A stretch of DNA of 64,000 nucleotides. Origin: Helopsaltes ochotensis (taxonomy: Eukaryota > Chordata > Aves > Passeriformes > Locustellidae). Positions 39,204-51,563 of this stretch are shown piece by piece; positions within the stretch are counted from its first letter, which is position 1, and the number at the start of each line of letters is the position of its first letter. Below the pieces are notes generated by a model that saw only the letters and a list, made by a program, of their open reading frames with translations, was not told the DNA's origin and searched no databases. The DNA lies in assembly GCA_013400155.1 (NCBI GenBank), contig VXBM01001664.1:25546-89545 (forward strand), read 5' to 3'. The translations under genes and the position numbers were made by a program.

Positions 39204-42200
39204 GAAAAGAAAGAATAACAAAATAAAAATTCCAGGAGAAAGTGGAATTGTGCTGAATCTGAGTGGTGCATTAGGTGGTATTATTTCCATGTAGAGCTGT
39301 TCAGTCTTATTTCTTGATATTTTCTGGAATCTGGAATCTTTAGGTGCGAAATTATGCAAGAGGAGCAAGATTTATTGTCTCTGAGTAAGAAAAGATGGGA
39401 GAAAGGATCTGTCAGCAGTGGGTATAAAAAGCAGTCCAGTGCAGTCTCTGTCCACCTTGTGTGGGTGTTTATACCCATAAAACAAAACCAAACAAAAACC
39501 TGCCATGGGAATAAATTGCTCAGGGAAATGACAAATCACTTTGAAATTTGGTGGGAATTCGGAATCCACCATGGAAAATTTGAACCTGCCATCAGTACTT
39601 TGGAACTGGAGATATGGGCTGCACGGAGAATGTAGATTTACCTATGCCTTATGTAAGAGGTTTGAAATGTTTAATGAGTAAGTTCATGTAAAATCCATAA
39701 GAAGGTGAATATTTGGATCCTGGAAAAGGTAAAATAAAAGCTGGGGGGAGGGGGAGGAAGACCACATAGTGATAAAATAGATTTTAAAAACAGAATTAAT
39801 GAGTCTTCTGGGGCCACCTCACTTCTCTCTGGGCTCAAAGACCTTGCTGATTGCCTGCATGCTTCTGTCTCTGGAATGCAGCAGCATTTTAACTTCCTTG
39901 GGTGGGAGGAAAGGCTGAGCTGCCTGAAGGTGTGCCTGTACCTCTGTAATCTGAGAATACCAGATACAACCCAGCAGTTTTGAGACTGTTTTCCTTAGTA
40001 GCCTCTTTGAGTCTTCAGAATGCTAATGACAGGGTTTATTAGAACAACAACCCCTGAAGGGGGAAAGATAATGTTGTGTGGAGGCAGGACCCACATCCAG
40101 CGCCCCAGGGTTCACATGAAGGGCACTACTCCTGACATCTCTGACACTGAAATGAAGAAAGTTTGCATTTGTCCATTAGAGGCAGTAACCTCTGTTCTAA
40201 TATATTAGTACAGCTGTCAAAATCAGCCAGGCCAAAAAACTGTGCTGTTTCTGCTCAGGTGCTGACCGTCTTCTTATCAGTGCTGGGTTTACGCATTACT
40301 GCCTTTACTGGGCAGCCAAAGTAGGAAGACTTTCCTCATGTAATGGGTGTTTTGAGCTAGGGGAATTTCAAGTCCTCAGTAACTCTTTTTTGCTGGAAAG
40401 GCAGAGGTGGCTGTGAGTACTGTTGCTCAGATATGACACTGGTAATTCCTTGCCTTACTGGTAACACAGTGCTGGCTGCTACCATAGTCTGCTCTGTAAG
40501 GGTTTTCTTGTCTCATAGCCTGAGGCTTTATCAGTGGAAAACTCTAAGTAAATGGATGCCCAGTACATAAAGCTGCCTGAATGTAAGCTGTTTCTCTTAT
40601 TATTTTACAAAAGAAGCAATATGTGCATGTAAACTTTTCTTTTGTGTTAATTTAGTCATAGATTATAATCAGTGAGAAAGCTCATTCTAGCTTCAATTTT
40701 TGGAGATTGTCAAGATGTTTGACTTTGCCCAAGGGTAAAAATGGCAATCCCCGGGATAAAAATACTCAAATCTTACATTTAAGAGGCCTAATTTTCAACC
40801 AAAACAGGTAGATGAGTATCTTCTTATCTTTCACAATAAAAATGCCTTCATTTTGGCTCATGCAAATTGTAACTCCACATTTCTTTTCCATGGTATTAGA
40901 CCATTTTTCCCATGTTGTGCAGGGCTACTTGCATAACATCTACTACTTTGAGAAGTTACATAGGTGAGTTGATTAGCAATCCACATCACTTTTGAAGAAA
41001 TGGAAGGTTATATTTTTCCCTCCTGAGTGAATTCAAGTTTGAGGCACTTTCTTTAAGTCTTTTCATGTCTAGGGAAAGTACTTTCTTGGGCACAGAGAAT
41101 GCCACTGTTCCACTGTTGTGCTGACCAGATTTTTCTGTTTGGTTCAAGAGTAGTGAGGTATGATCCACTAAAGTTTTGCACTCCTAGTAAAAGATTTCCA
41201 GGAAATCATGTTTTTTGTGGATAAACACTTACCGTGGTGTCAGTAGGATAAAACCTTGGGTTCAAAGTTTATGGAGTAATATTTCATTAATATTTTGTCT
41301 TGTAGGTAATCACAGGAAGCATTTTGTTCGGAGGTCTGCAGTCTGAAAAATACAGGAGGGCATGGGAGGGCTGTTTTTATGGGATTTGATCTGCAAGCCT
41401 GCCGAAGTATTTTAATGCAACATCCTTATTCTCCTACACCTAATGTGAATTCATTAAGTTGAATTCAATTCTATTAAGTTGGATTCTTTAAGTTGACTTA
41501 CAGCATCACTGGTGCCACATCATCCCCTTCAATCTTTCTCATTTCCTTCTCCCTGCAGTATTAAATTTGTGACAGTACCATGCTCTTTGTCCTTTGGTTT
41601 CTGTTCTAGTACCTGGACTTTGAAATACTGTGAGAAGCAAGAATGTACTGGATTTAGGACTACATGTTTTGCATTTGATACACTTAAATGGCAGATTTGG
41701 AATTCCAGCCACTTATGATTGATCCCAGTTTTCCATATGTTGCTTGGATTATCTAATGTAACTGTACAAAATTTCCTCCTCCTGATTCTGGGAGAAGTGA
41801 AGTGCAAGCTTGCTACCTACACTGGAGTGCATTGTATTCATGCTTGGAAACAGTGTCTTCCTCTTGAAAAGTGTATGCAGAAAGCATATGTATGAAGGAA
41901 GCTGATTTGCAATTTAAATGATCACATCAACTGCTTTCCTTCATTTGCTTTGGAACATAATGAATATTTTGTCTGGCTTTTTTTCCTCCACAGTTATACT
42001 AGCTGGGTTAAAATTACTCCAAGTTCTGTGTCCCGGTGTGTACTTAAAAAGTATAACTGTGTTTATGTTAAAGGAAAAATCAGGAAGAATGAAAGCAGAT
42101 GATAATTGCCATAGGCATTTCCAGGGAGTTTCTAAATAATTGTAAGATCCATACCTCTAAAATTTTCTTGAAAATATTCGTTTCAGTGATCCATAGAATC

Positions 42201-45200
42201 TCTGGCACCAAAAGTCCATTTGAGCGCTTGCAGTCCAAATAAACATCCAGCTTTATGACGTCCCCAGTGGCTGGCCTAATTTGTGCTGTTTTGTGATTGC
42301 AGTGCTGTAATTCTCTGCTTTAGTTGTTCCCACAACATCTTAGAAGTCAGCAGTCAAGATCAGGTTTCCTAACAAACAGTCTTTACATATATGTGCAGTG
42401 ATTCATTGTCTTGGGATATTTGTAAATGGTGAGGTCTTGATATGCTTTTGGGGCAGATGGGAAGTGCCAGGTTTCTACTAAAGAAAACACAGAATTATGT
42501 ATACTTGAGGGTTTCCTTTTAAATTATCCTAAGAAGTCAAAGAACTTTATTTATTTGCTTGGAACAGTCCATTTTATTTAAATTCAGAGAGGAGTATAGT
42601 TTTCCTCAGTCTTACAGACTTGGTTTCTGTGAAAAATTAAAATTTAGAAACAGAGCCTTTGTTTTGCAATGTTTCCTAGTTCCTTTTGCTAGATGCAGAA
42701 ATATTTCAGACTCACAATGGCTCATATTTGGGTTCATCAATCTCTGCTGAAACCCTCAGTCATCTAGATAAAAACTTACCTAAACTGGCACTGTTATAGA
42801 AGCAGCTCTGCATGTGCTGACAATAAAAGCTGGAAGCAGGGGACACAGGTTTCAGGGCAGTAGTAGTAGCCTGTGTTCTGCAGGATTGGGTATGGATACT
42901 GAGGAAGGTCAGAAGCACACAATGCGTGGTCAAGTCTGGAAGTGCACATTGGTCAAACTGTGTTGTTCTTTGAGCATATTGCCTGTTGTGGTCCCTGCAT
43001 GCCATCTCCTTTCAGTGAAGATTAAAGGCCTGGGTCGTATTTACTCTCCAGTAGGGTGCATGGCTGAGCTGGTCCACACAACAGCTTCTTAGTTTCTCTT
43101 TGAGCTTGAACACAGAAGAATAAAGATTCATGACTCCCCACCCCCTGCCAGAGTAAATTGACCTCTTGGAGGCATCTCTTCACCTAGTGGTGTGAGGATA
43201 ATGCAGGGCTATGTACAGAAAGAAAAGAGAGGCTTTCTGATGGGACAGGGCCCAGGGCTTTTCTTTTGGGGAGCATTCAAGTGTGTTAGGCTAAAATAGA
43301 AAACAGGTGAAAGAGGCCTGCACCCTGTCATGTGACTTATCATTGAAATCTCCCTTGCAGCAATAGATGCTTGATCGTAAACCTTGGAGAGTGAATCTTT
43401 CACGTGTTTCTTACTGTTGGTTTTGGCAATCTGAAATCTCATGCACCACTGAGTGCTTTTTGTGGTGGTCAACAGTAATGAGTCAAAAGTTCTGACTACA
43501 GAGAGGTGCCTGGTGGGGTCCTGTACCTCAAACCCTCACCCTTCTGCCTTTTTAAATTTTGCATCTCATTCAGTTGAACCTGTACACCCTCTGGGCCAGA
43601 AGTAAGCTCTGTCTCATGGAGCACGAATGGCCCACCTTTTGGATAGTGAATACTGCATCACCTAGCCTTTTATGTACCTAGCTTGAGTGGCTCCTGAGTG
43701 AGCATGTCTTGTGAGCAATCTAATATCATGTGCCTGTTTCTATTTGTATGCATCTGTTTTACATATATTTATTCATTTGGTCTGTTCTCTTTTGCACAAT
43801 ATTAGCACATCATTTTTCTTTCACATGCAGACATAACACATTGCCTTGGCAACAATGAGCAAAGGCACTCTGTGAAAGCATGTGCAGATAACTGTGATAA
43901 AAAAGATATTCTTATCACTGCATTAAATTAAATTAAAAATAAAGAGCCCAGCTACAGAAAATCACTCAAGCAGGTTGACTGATTGAAATGGGATTCATCC
44001 ATGTGCTGCAGTGATTTCCTACATTCCCCTCTAAATCACTGCCCTGAGCAAGGATGACTGAAGATTGATGGAGGAGTAGTGTGTTTAATGGTATGGCATG
44101 AACAGCTATTCAGTACCTCACTCTGGAAATGCATGTGACTGTAAGCTCTTAAACTATCTTGAGGAAAATTATTTTAAGACCTTACTCTGCCCTATGGATT
44201 GCTTATCTTTATGCCTTGTCCCTTTCCTCCTGAAAAACTTGGATTAGGAAAACATGAGTACAGAGACTTGGCACTGCTTTTCACTTCTGAAGATTGGATT
44301 TGGCTCATGAGTCATTGCCTGCATGAGGTGAATGCCTCATCTGAACTTGGAATATACACTGCCCCTATCCTTGTCAGTTGAGAGACGCTTCACTACTAGT
44401 CCAAGTCGTTCTACCTCCCTGTCATTTGCAAGGAGTGGATCACCCTTTGGAAGCACCTCTTCCTCTGCTGTGTGGAAGTAGGGAAGGAGAAAGTAATCCC
44501 CCTTCCCTTTGCACATACTTCTCTTCTGTGTTAATGGTGAGAGATAGAAACCAGGTCTGGCATCTTGTATACCTAGTGTTTGTTTTACTGTAGCTAATTT
44601 TACTCAATTACAATATTTCCTTGCAGTCATTCCTGTTCCCTGCTGCAACTGGTCTTTTTTGCTGACATGAGGAAATTCTCAATTATCTGTCCCTGGAGCT
44701 GAGCCACTGGGAAGCAGCAACAGTATTAGGTTAGGTCTACATAATGGTACTCCTTTATGCTTTACTCCTTCTGAAGACAAAATTTCATCTGAGGAGATGG
44801 AGCAAAATCCAGTTTCTGTGTGAGAAAATATGGCACCCAATGGGTGTTCATTGCAGTGTTCAGTTAAAAGGTTTCATTTGAACTAGTTTGGTTTATGCTC
44901 TTAGGCTCTGGGGGAAAGTTCATGTTGTGCATCTAACTCATGTCTTAAGCTGGTACCTCATAAGTACTTTGCTGTTGTGGTGTGAGAAACTGGAATTTTT
45001 GTGCACCAATTCATTCAACCCCTTTTGGAATATAAAGTCATGAATCCCTTATGTTTAGTCTCATTATATTATCAGCACTCTTAGAATTCTCTTTATAACT
45101 TCTTGCTCTCCCTGGCTACTAGAATCATTCTGTTAGTTCTATTGCCATGTATTTATGAACAGTATTATCAGAAAACAGTTTTTCTGGAGTTACTTATCAG

Positions 45201-45874
45201 TTTTAGCAGTGGGCACATCTACAGAAGCAAGGGATCACTCTAATGAGTAATTTGCAAAAGGCCAATTTTAATTTATGTAAGCTGTTTAATGAAGAAATGT
45301 TCAATGAAAGCTGGATCTGTGATGGAGTGTGCAAGGCCTTTGTTCTCTCTTTCTTCTGCTTCTCAGCAGCCTGGTCTGATGACATGTTAGAGTGATGGTG
45401 GAAGACATTCTGTGAGCTGAGCATCCAGTTAGGAAAGCTCCTACAGCCTTTGAGTAGTTGTTTATTCACTGTGATGCCAAAATACAATCTTACCAGCTAC
45501 CACATCTGTCTGAGAATGGAGTGAGTAAATCACAGAAATAGGGCAGAACTATCTAAGTCCTTTTATCAACCTCCATATCAAGAGGTCAAGTTTCTGGCCC
45601 CAGTGTCAAATAGAGGAGACATGAAAGAAGTTGATCTATGTCATTGGCTTTCAGAGTGATTTTCTGTTCTTTGCAGTTGGATGATTCTTAATAATTTAAA
45701 AATTGTTAGTGATATTGAGCAACAGCTCTGTGTCTTTATGATGCTAGAGTTTGTTAAAATGTGGCTGGATTCTGACCTTCTTTGAATCACCACCAGTGGT
45801 AGACTCACTGCTGCTCCTGAGCAGGGGTGTCCAAACTTAATCTCTTATTCCCTCAAGTAATCCACAATGGCCTG

Positions 45875-45900
45875 ATAATCAGTTAGGCTGAAAAAGACCT
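45875..45900 (-). mobile_element. CR1 3' terminus, left part of split copy
   Basis: The stretch before the LTR at 45901, read in reverse complement, is AGGTCTTTTTCAGCCTAACT, the CR1 3' terminus. It continues the sequence at 46554 once the LTR and one AGACCT copy are removed. Confidence 0.7.
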
Positions 45901-46553
45901 TGTCCTGGTTTAGGGCAAATCTGGGAGGAAACCCCTGAACAGGATCCCTCTGGGAAGCAAACCCAAACAGCCCCTCCCCCAACCAGTCCAGGAAAGAACT
46001 TACTTGGAGAAAAGTGCAAAAAACTATTTATTTAACAAACGAAGTGTCCACAAGCATAGAGAACGAATAATATGAAACAGTAAAACCTTTTGTTCCTCTG
46101 AAGTGAGATGGCAAATTCAGAAACTCCTTGCTGTGGGTAGCTCAGCTCACTCAGTCTCTTGTGAGTCCCTAGTCCCTCCGGAGGCCCAGGCCCCAGTGGG
46201 CCGCAGTGTGACCTCCCGGTGCTCCTCTGGATTTTCAGTCTGGAGCAGGTTTAAACAGTCCCAAGAAAAAAAAAGAGAAAAAAAACAGTCCAGAAAACTT
46301 CTCTGCTTCAGCTAGCCAAAAACTAACTAAAATCAAGGAGTTCTCTGTCCTGCTGCTGTCCATGCCTCAGATGAACACACAGTCCTGGAGCAGGAATGCA
46401 GAGGAGGGAATGCTGTTTTCAAAACAAACTCCACACTGCTTCTTTTTCCCCCTTCACTTTCAGAACCAGTCTCAAAGGCACAGAGCTGTATATTATACAG
46501 CACAAACAGAGCAGACAATTGGGGATACAAGCATCCTAATGTCACCCTAGGAT
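45901..46553 (-). mobile_element. Solo LTR inserted in CR1, passerine ERVK-like
   Basis: The 653-bp insert has the + strand left end TGTCCTGGTTTAGGGCAAAT. On the minus strand it begins close to CCTAGGGTGACATTAGGATG, has a TATA-like TGTATAATATAC (about 46489-46498) and AATAAA (46027-46032 complement), and ends ACCAGGACA. The 6-bp duplication AGACCT lies at 45895-45900 and 46554-46559. The terminal TGT/ACA at the right end is degraded to AT. A 6-bp duplication suggests a beta-/ERVK-like class. No internal genes. Confidence 0.82.
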
Positions 46554-46725
46554 AGACCTCTGAGATTATAACGTCCAACCTTTGACCAGTCACCACCATG
46601 CCAGCTAGACTATGGTGTCTAAGTGACACATTCAGTCTTTCCTTAAACACTTCCAGGGATTGTGATTCCACCACCTCCCTGGGCAGCCCATTATGCAACA
46701 ACCTCTGGGACCAGAGTAATTGCAA
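46554..46725 (-). mobile_element. CR1 ORF2 end and 3' UTR, right part of split copy
   Basis: Minus-strand translation gives NGLPREVVESQSLEVFKERLNV, the conserved C-terminal end of CR1 ORF2, followed by the 3' UTR and GGTCAAAGGTTGGACG. The copy is 5'-truncated near 46725 and split by the LTR. Confidence 0.85.
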
Positions 46726-46954
46726 TCACATCTGCATTTTAGAAAGGCAGAATGTAGTAATTGAAGTGACCTTGGGAAAGTTCAGCAATCACTCATTAGA
46801 GATCCTGTGTTTCTGGTGCGTGTTGTTGGGGACTGATAAAGCCCACCCTGCCTTGAGTGTGGTAGACCTCCCGTGATGAGGAGGGACGTTGTTGTTATTC
46901 TCCTTCTTTCCATGTGGTTGGTGAGTTCTGATGTCATTTTTCTTTTAACTGCAG

Positions 46955-47045
46955 GTCACTTCATGGGCAACAACACAGTGATTGATGTTTTGAGGAGAGA
47001 AGGGTATGAGGTAGAACACACTCCAGCTGGACAAGCCATCAACAA
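46955..47045 (+). CDS. TRABD2A: TIKI metalloprotease, internal exon C (catalytic His)
   Basis: This 91-bp exon completes the split Gly codon and reads HFMGNNTVIDVLRREGYEVE, then HTPAGQAIN plus two bases of the next codon. The His completes the GAGH motif, one of the two GxxH motifs required for metal-dependent cleavage in TIKI proteins. The acceptor is TTAACTGCAG at 46945-46954 and the donor is GTAATG at 47046. NNT is a third glycosylation sequon. HFMGNNTV and EGYEVEH are the residues that make TRABD2A more likely than TRABD2B. If the donor is ignored, the frame reads Asn-Lys and stops at TAA 47047-47049, so the splice site decides whether the C-terminal third and anchor are made. Confidence 0.94.
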
Positions 47046-47212
47046 GTAATGCATGCTTTTACCTAGCTGAGCAGTCGTTGGGAGGGTGGGTTTGTAAACA
47101 ATTATGAAGTAGGAATGGTAGCTGGAACTATAACTAAGAGTGAGCAAGGCTTTTTCTCTCCTTCCCAACAGTTTCATTTTCTCTTCCATGAGCTAGTTTG
47201 GAAAGGGGATTT

Positions 47213-47420
47213 TATTTGGTTTTGCTTTGGGTTTTTTGTTGTTGTTGTTTTGTTTTTTGGTTTTTTGGGTTTTGTTGTTGGATTTGGGGGTGGTTGGTTG
47301 GTTGTTTTTCTTGATTTTGTGGTGGGTTTTTTGTGGTTTTGGGGTTTGGGGGTTTTTTGTTGCTTTTGTTTGGGGTTTTTTATTGGTTTGTTTTGTTCCG
47401 TTGTTGTTGTTGTTAATAAA
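47213..47420 (+). repeat. G/T-rich low-complexity tract
   Basis: About 200 bp are made almost only of G and T on the + strand (GTTGTTGTT runs, TTTTTTGG runs, GGTTGGTTGGTTG). The tract begins about 170 bp after exon C and ends at an AATAAA (47415-47420). Open frames through it are compositional artefacts. Confidence 0.9.
47415..47420 (+). terminator. Candidate intronic poly(A) signal
   Basis: AATAAA lies about 370 bp after the exon C donor, at the end of a U/GU-rich tract. With the in-frame TAA at 47047 it could end a shortened transcript. Use is not shown. Confidence 0.3.
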
Positions 47421-48546
47421 ATTTCCACCCTTTTAAGTTTTTAACTCTTAAATGAACAGCTGCAGAGTATGCATGCTTGGTTCATCAGATCCGGATGCTG
47501 TCTTGTACCACACAGACTTCCACGTTTCTCTTTCCTCTCTTTTATGTGTCAGACTGCCCTGCCTTTTAATAACCCCCTTCTTTTATACTGCTATTTTTTA
47601 TCCTTTCTATTTACTCTCTCCCAGACTGTAATGTGATAGCTCAGAGTCTTTACAAGCTGTCTCTATGACTGATTGCTCTCATGTCCCCTACTTTCTTCTG
47701 CATTTTTAAGCTAAGGTACTTGTTGTTCTGGTTCATCCTGCAGCTGTCCTTTGGGATATATACCCTTCCTGTCTCTTTTAATCTCTCACTGGATGTTTTT
47801 ATCCACCTCCATGGTTTCAGTAACTACAGAATGCCCGATAATCTCCTCCTCCACTCTCTACCGAGAATTACTTGTGCTTTGACTCACCTCTTCCTGGAAT
47901 TCTTGCCACCGGTTTAGGGTCTGCAATCTTTGCTTTTCTCTTCTCCAGACTCCTACCAAACATGTAGCTGTCAGATATACTCACTCTTCACTGCTGAAAA
48001 ACAACAAAGGAGAAAATTGGAAATTGGTCCCAGTTATGGTACTGTTTCCCTTTTATCTTCTGTGCATGGCATAATGTCCTTGTTTACATCTCTGTCCCTC
48101 CTCCACGTTTCTGATATGGGTCTCTCAGGCATGGCTACCACCTTTTGATAGGATTTATGCAAAGGGCGCAGTGTTGAGTCTTGGTCTGTGCCAAGGGCAC
48201 TATAGGTGTAGTGCAAATTAGTAACAGCTGTTTTTTTCATACTCTGATTGCTTCATCTTTATACCACCTTTATAGTTGTCTGAAAACATGAGATTGAAAT
48301 TCTGGCACGTTGTGTTTCTGCAATGATTCCTGATGTGGACATAAATCATTAACTCTACATGCACTGAAAAAAACCTGATCCAAGACTTAGCCCATGATTA
48401 TATGAATGCCAGCCCCTAACCCTGTGGGCCAGTGGGCAGGTAGTCTGACAATGAGAAGCACCTATGCTTAAGCACAAGACTTAATGATTCTGCAACTCTT
48501 GAGTTGTGCCGGAAAATCCAGTGTATCAGTGTTTACAGGGATGATT

Positions 48547-48561
48547 AAAAAAAAAAAAAAA
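48547..48561. repeat. Poly(A) run
   Basis: About 16 A in a row in the 9.1-kb intron, without a recognised retroelement body upstream. Confidence 0.85.
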
Positions 48562-51500
48562 ACAAACCAAAACAGCCTGTGCTGATATTTTCACGTTGTT
48601 TTTCCATTCTTAGCTTAAATATTCCTAAAACCAGCTGCAGCAGCTTCTTAAAACTTAAAGAAGGATAGCTTAATAGGTACTTGAGAATACACAAGGGCAG
48701 ACAACTGAAGAAAGGAGGTATAGATTTTTACTTATAAGGAAGGTTGGTATCAAGGTTACTTGGAGTAGCTGGGCACCCAATTCCATAACTGCATCATGGA
48801 AATTCATTGTGCAGCCACTTGTGACTTTGAAAGCCCTCGGTTTGGCATCAGTTACATCTTAAACCTCCTATTAGGATTATTGGACAGAATATCTTTCCTG
48901 GAGTCTTGATATTAAACCTGGGTAAGAAGACAGCACTTCACTATTAACATTTCTGGATGACTTGGAAACAGATTTAAAAATACGAAATACATTTTGAGAA
49001 AAATCGGGGTTCAAAGGAAAAGAGCATTTAAGGTGACTGAAAGAACTTGCAAGAGTGTGTCAGATTACTAGGGCTTGGAAGGAAGATCCATTTGATTGCT
49101 ATCCTGGGCTTGTTCTAGGAGCAAATAGCAGAGCAACCTGTGGTAGTAAATCCAGTGTTGATCACATAAACGTGGAACTGTATCCAGCTATTGTCCTATA
49201 TAGTGCTGCACACAGTCGAGTCAGTACCTGACTATTTCACTGTTCATAATTGAGACAGGATAAAAACTCAAGTGGTTGGACTGAGACAGAGAATTTAAAT
49301 GACTGCTCTGGTGTCAGACACAATAGGTATATTAGTTGAGAGGTCCTAAAATGCAAGAAGGAGGAAGTCTGCAATCATCTCCTTTCCCTGCAACATGAAG
49401 TTCTGCTCTAGCAGCACAGTCTGCTGCGTCCTGTGCTCTGACTAAACAAAAAGTCCTTTGTGAAGTATGTTCCTATCTGTGTGTAGGAACCAACAAGGAT
49501 GCAGGATAGTTATGCTCATTTTCTTGTAGCAGGCAGGGCTGCCTGGGGTGTACTTTGTCTGCAGAGCAAATGGGATGGATACCCCTAGTTGGAGACAGAA
49601 AGGTTCATTCTCCCTGGTGTCTCCCTGGCAGGGAAGGCAAAAGAGGTGCTCCAAACAGGCAGTATTGCAAAGGGCAGTTTATAAATAGTACCAGAAGTTC
49701 AGTGAAACTCCCTCTGACTCACTTCAGTCTTTAACTGTTGTTCCTGATTTTAGAAGGTACTTATATATTGTAAAATATTCAACCCAATCCAGCCATAATT
49801 ACGGTGCTTGCTGACTCTCTAGCTGCTGTGACTGGAGAGGGAATTGGCCTGGGGGAAAGAAGGCTGGGCTTTTGAATCTATATGCCTTTTCAAGTGATCT
49901 CTGGAAGAATTGCCTGCAGGAAGCATTGCAAAGGAGGTTTGGTATATGGACGTGTCTGAGGCAGCATCTATCAGAGTAAATGTCTGGCCACGCAGGATGC
50001 AGGTTAATCTTCTACTGTAGCAGTGCTGAGCTCCAGCATAGTGAGGCCATGGGTTCAGTAGGGAAGGCTGCAGGCAGCATGGCAATCTACAGGGGCAGGG
50101 TGCTGCCCACTCTGTGACATAGTTAAAGAGCAAAAACAGTGAAGAGAAATGGTGGAAAAGGGAATCATAGGCAGAAGACCTTGAAACAGATTAAATCAGG
50201 TCGCTGGAGAGAGCTAATGAGGGATCATCACTCTGTAAGGTGGAGTTAAAGAGTGAGTGATGTGAAGCAGCTGAGGAGGAGAGCTGAAGGGTCATGACAG
50301 TTGAGAAGTGCTAAAGTGTGATAGAATGTGCCTCCACAATGATTTTGCATGAGACTGACAATCCAATTCTGCAGCAGACTCTCTCATATAAACTTCAATA
50401 TGTGATCACTCGTATTTTCCTCGCAGCAAATAAGAGAAATTATCTTTATTTTCCATCTACTCTCTAGATGTTCTAGTCCACAACTTCATTTCCCCCTCTC
50501 CAGGAACTAGTCTCCATTTGCTATCAAATAGATGTGCATTCAGTGATTGGCTAGCTTGAAAACTGCACCCATGCTGAAATATGTCTCCTTCCAGTCCACC
50601 TCCTTTTCATGCCATTGGAAACTGAAAAAGGAACACAGTTCTGGGAAAGTTTCATTGATTAAAGGCAGGTTTCTGCTCAGTAGTCTGGTTTTGTTACTTT
50701 TCTGAATTTCGGCCCAAGCCAGTCTGCACTTTCATTACAGAAGACTGTTGCATCTCCTCTCTTTATGAAATAGCCATAAATATCAGTCAGATATTCCTGC
50801 TAGGTGCTGTGTATACACAGAGTGGTTTGAGTTTGTGGTTTTGTCCAAGATGCTCATAAACAAGTAAAGAGGGAAAATATATATAAGTACCTTCTAAAAA
50901 CAATGAGAAATGTGGGCCAGCAATGAGTGAATAGAACACTGCAGACTGCCTGCCTTAGAGTATAGATGAGATGTTGCTTTCTTTAAGAATAAAGGAACAG
51001 CTTCAGTAATCAGGGTGGAGCTGATTGTTCTTTTTTTTCAATTTACCACCTTCACAGGAATCTGAGTAGTCATAGCCCTAAGAACTTTTTCTGGAAGCTC
51101 AGCTTTGGGTTTCCAGGATTTGTCTTGGATTTGTAAGACAGTTTGTACATGCACATAGTCTCAGTGACATATCTCACTCGCTGGAGCTCCTTTGAAATTC
51201 CTAATAATGCTCTCAGCCTAATACAGGGTCTGGACACCTGGAAGGCTAAGGCCTGATTCCTACTCCCCCGTTACCTGCTATGAATGTGTGCAAAGCTCGG
51301 CTCTGCTTATGAGAGAGATGCAATTTCTCAGTTTCCTCCCCTTCATGTAGACCTCCATATTTGTGTGTAAAACGCACTAAAACCACAGTTTCATGCTCCT
51401 TGGTGTGCTTTATTTGAGTGGCAGGACAGCATTACACCCTTTTGCAGATCAACACTAGAAACCACAATGCCACAATGATGTGTTGAGCTCTGGTCTCTTA

Positions 51501-51563
51501 TGTGTCAGGTATATCCTCTGACGTGAGGTTTTGTAAAGGCTGTGAATTCACTGCTTTGTACCA

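Larger units (their letters stand above)
33656..46954 (+). other. Intron between exons B and C (13.3 kb)
   Basis: GTATGT donor and CTGCAG acceptor. It splits the Gly codon of the GAGH motif. It contains a GTTT-rich tract (35826-35865), an old antisense CR1 (36984-38320), a C-run/A-run with an ambiguous base (39169-39203), and a CR1 interrupted by an LTR (45875-46725). The remainder (33.7-35.8, 38.3-39.1 and 39.2-45.8 kb) shows nothing I can identify. Confidence 0.85.

Noticed and set aside
47115..47444. 109-residue Phe/Gly/Val-rich frame
   Set aside because: Translation of the G/T-rich tract; compositional artefact.
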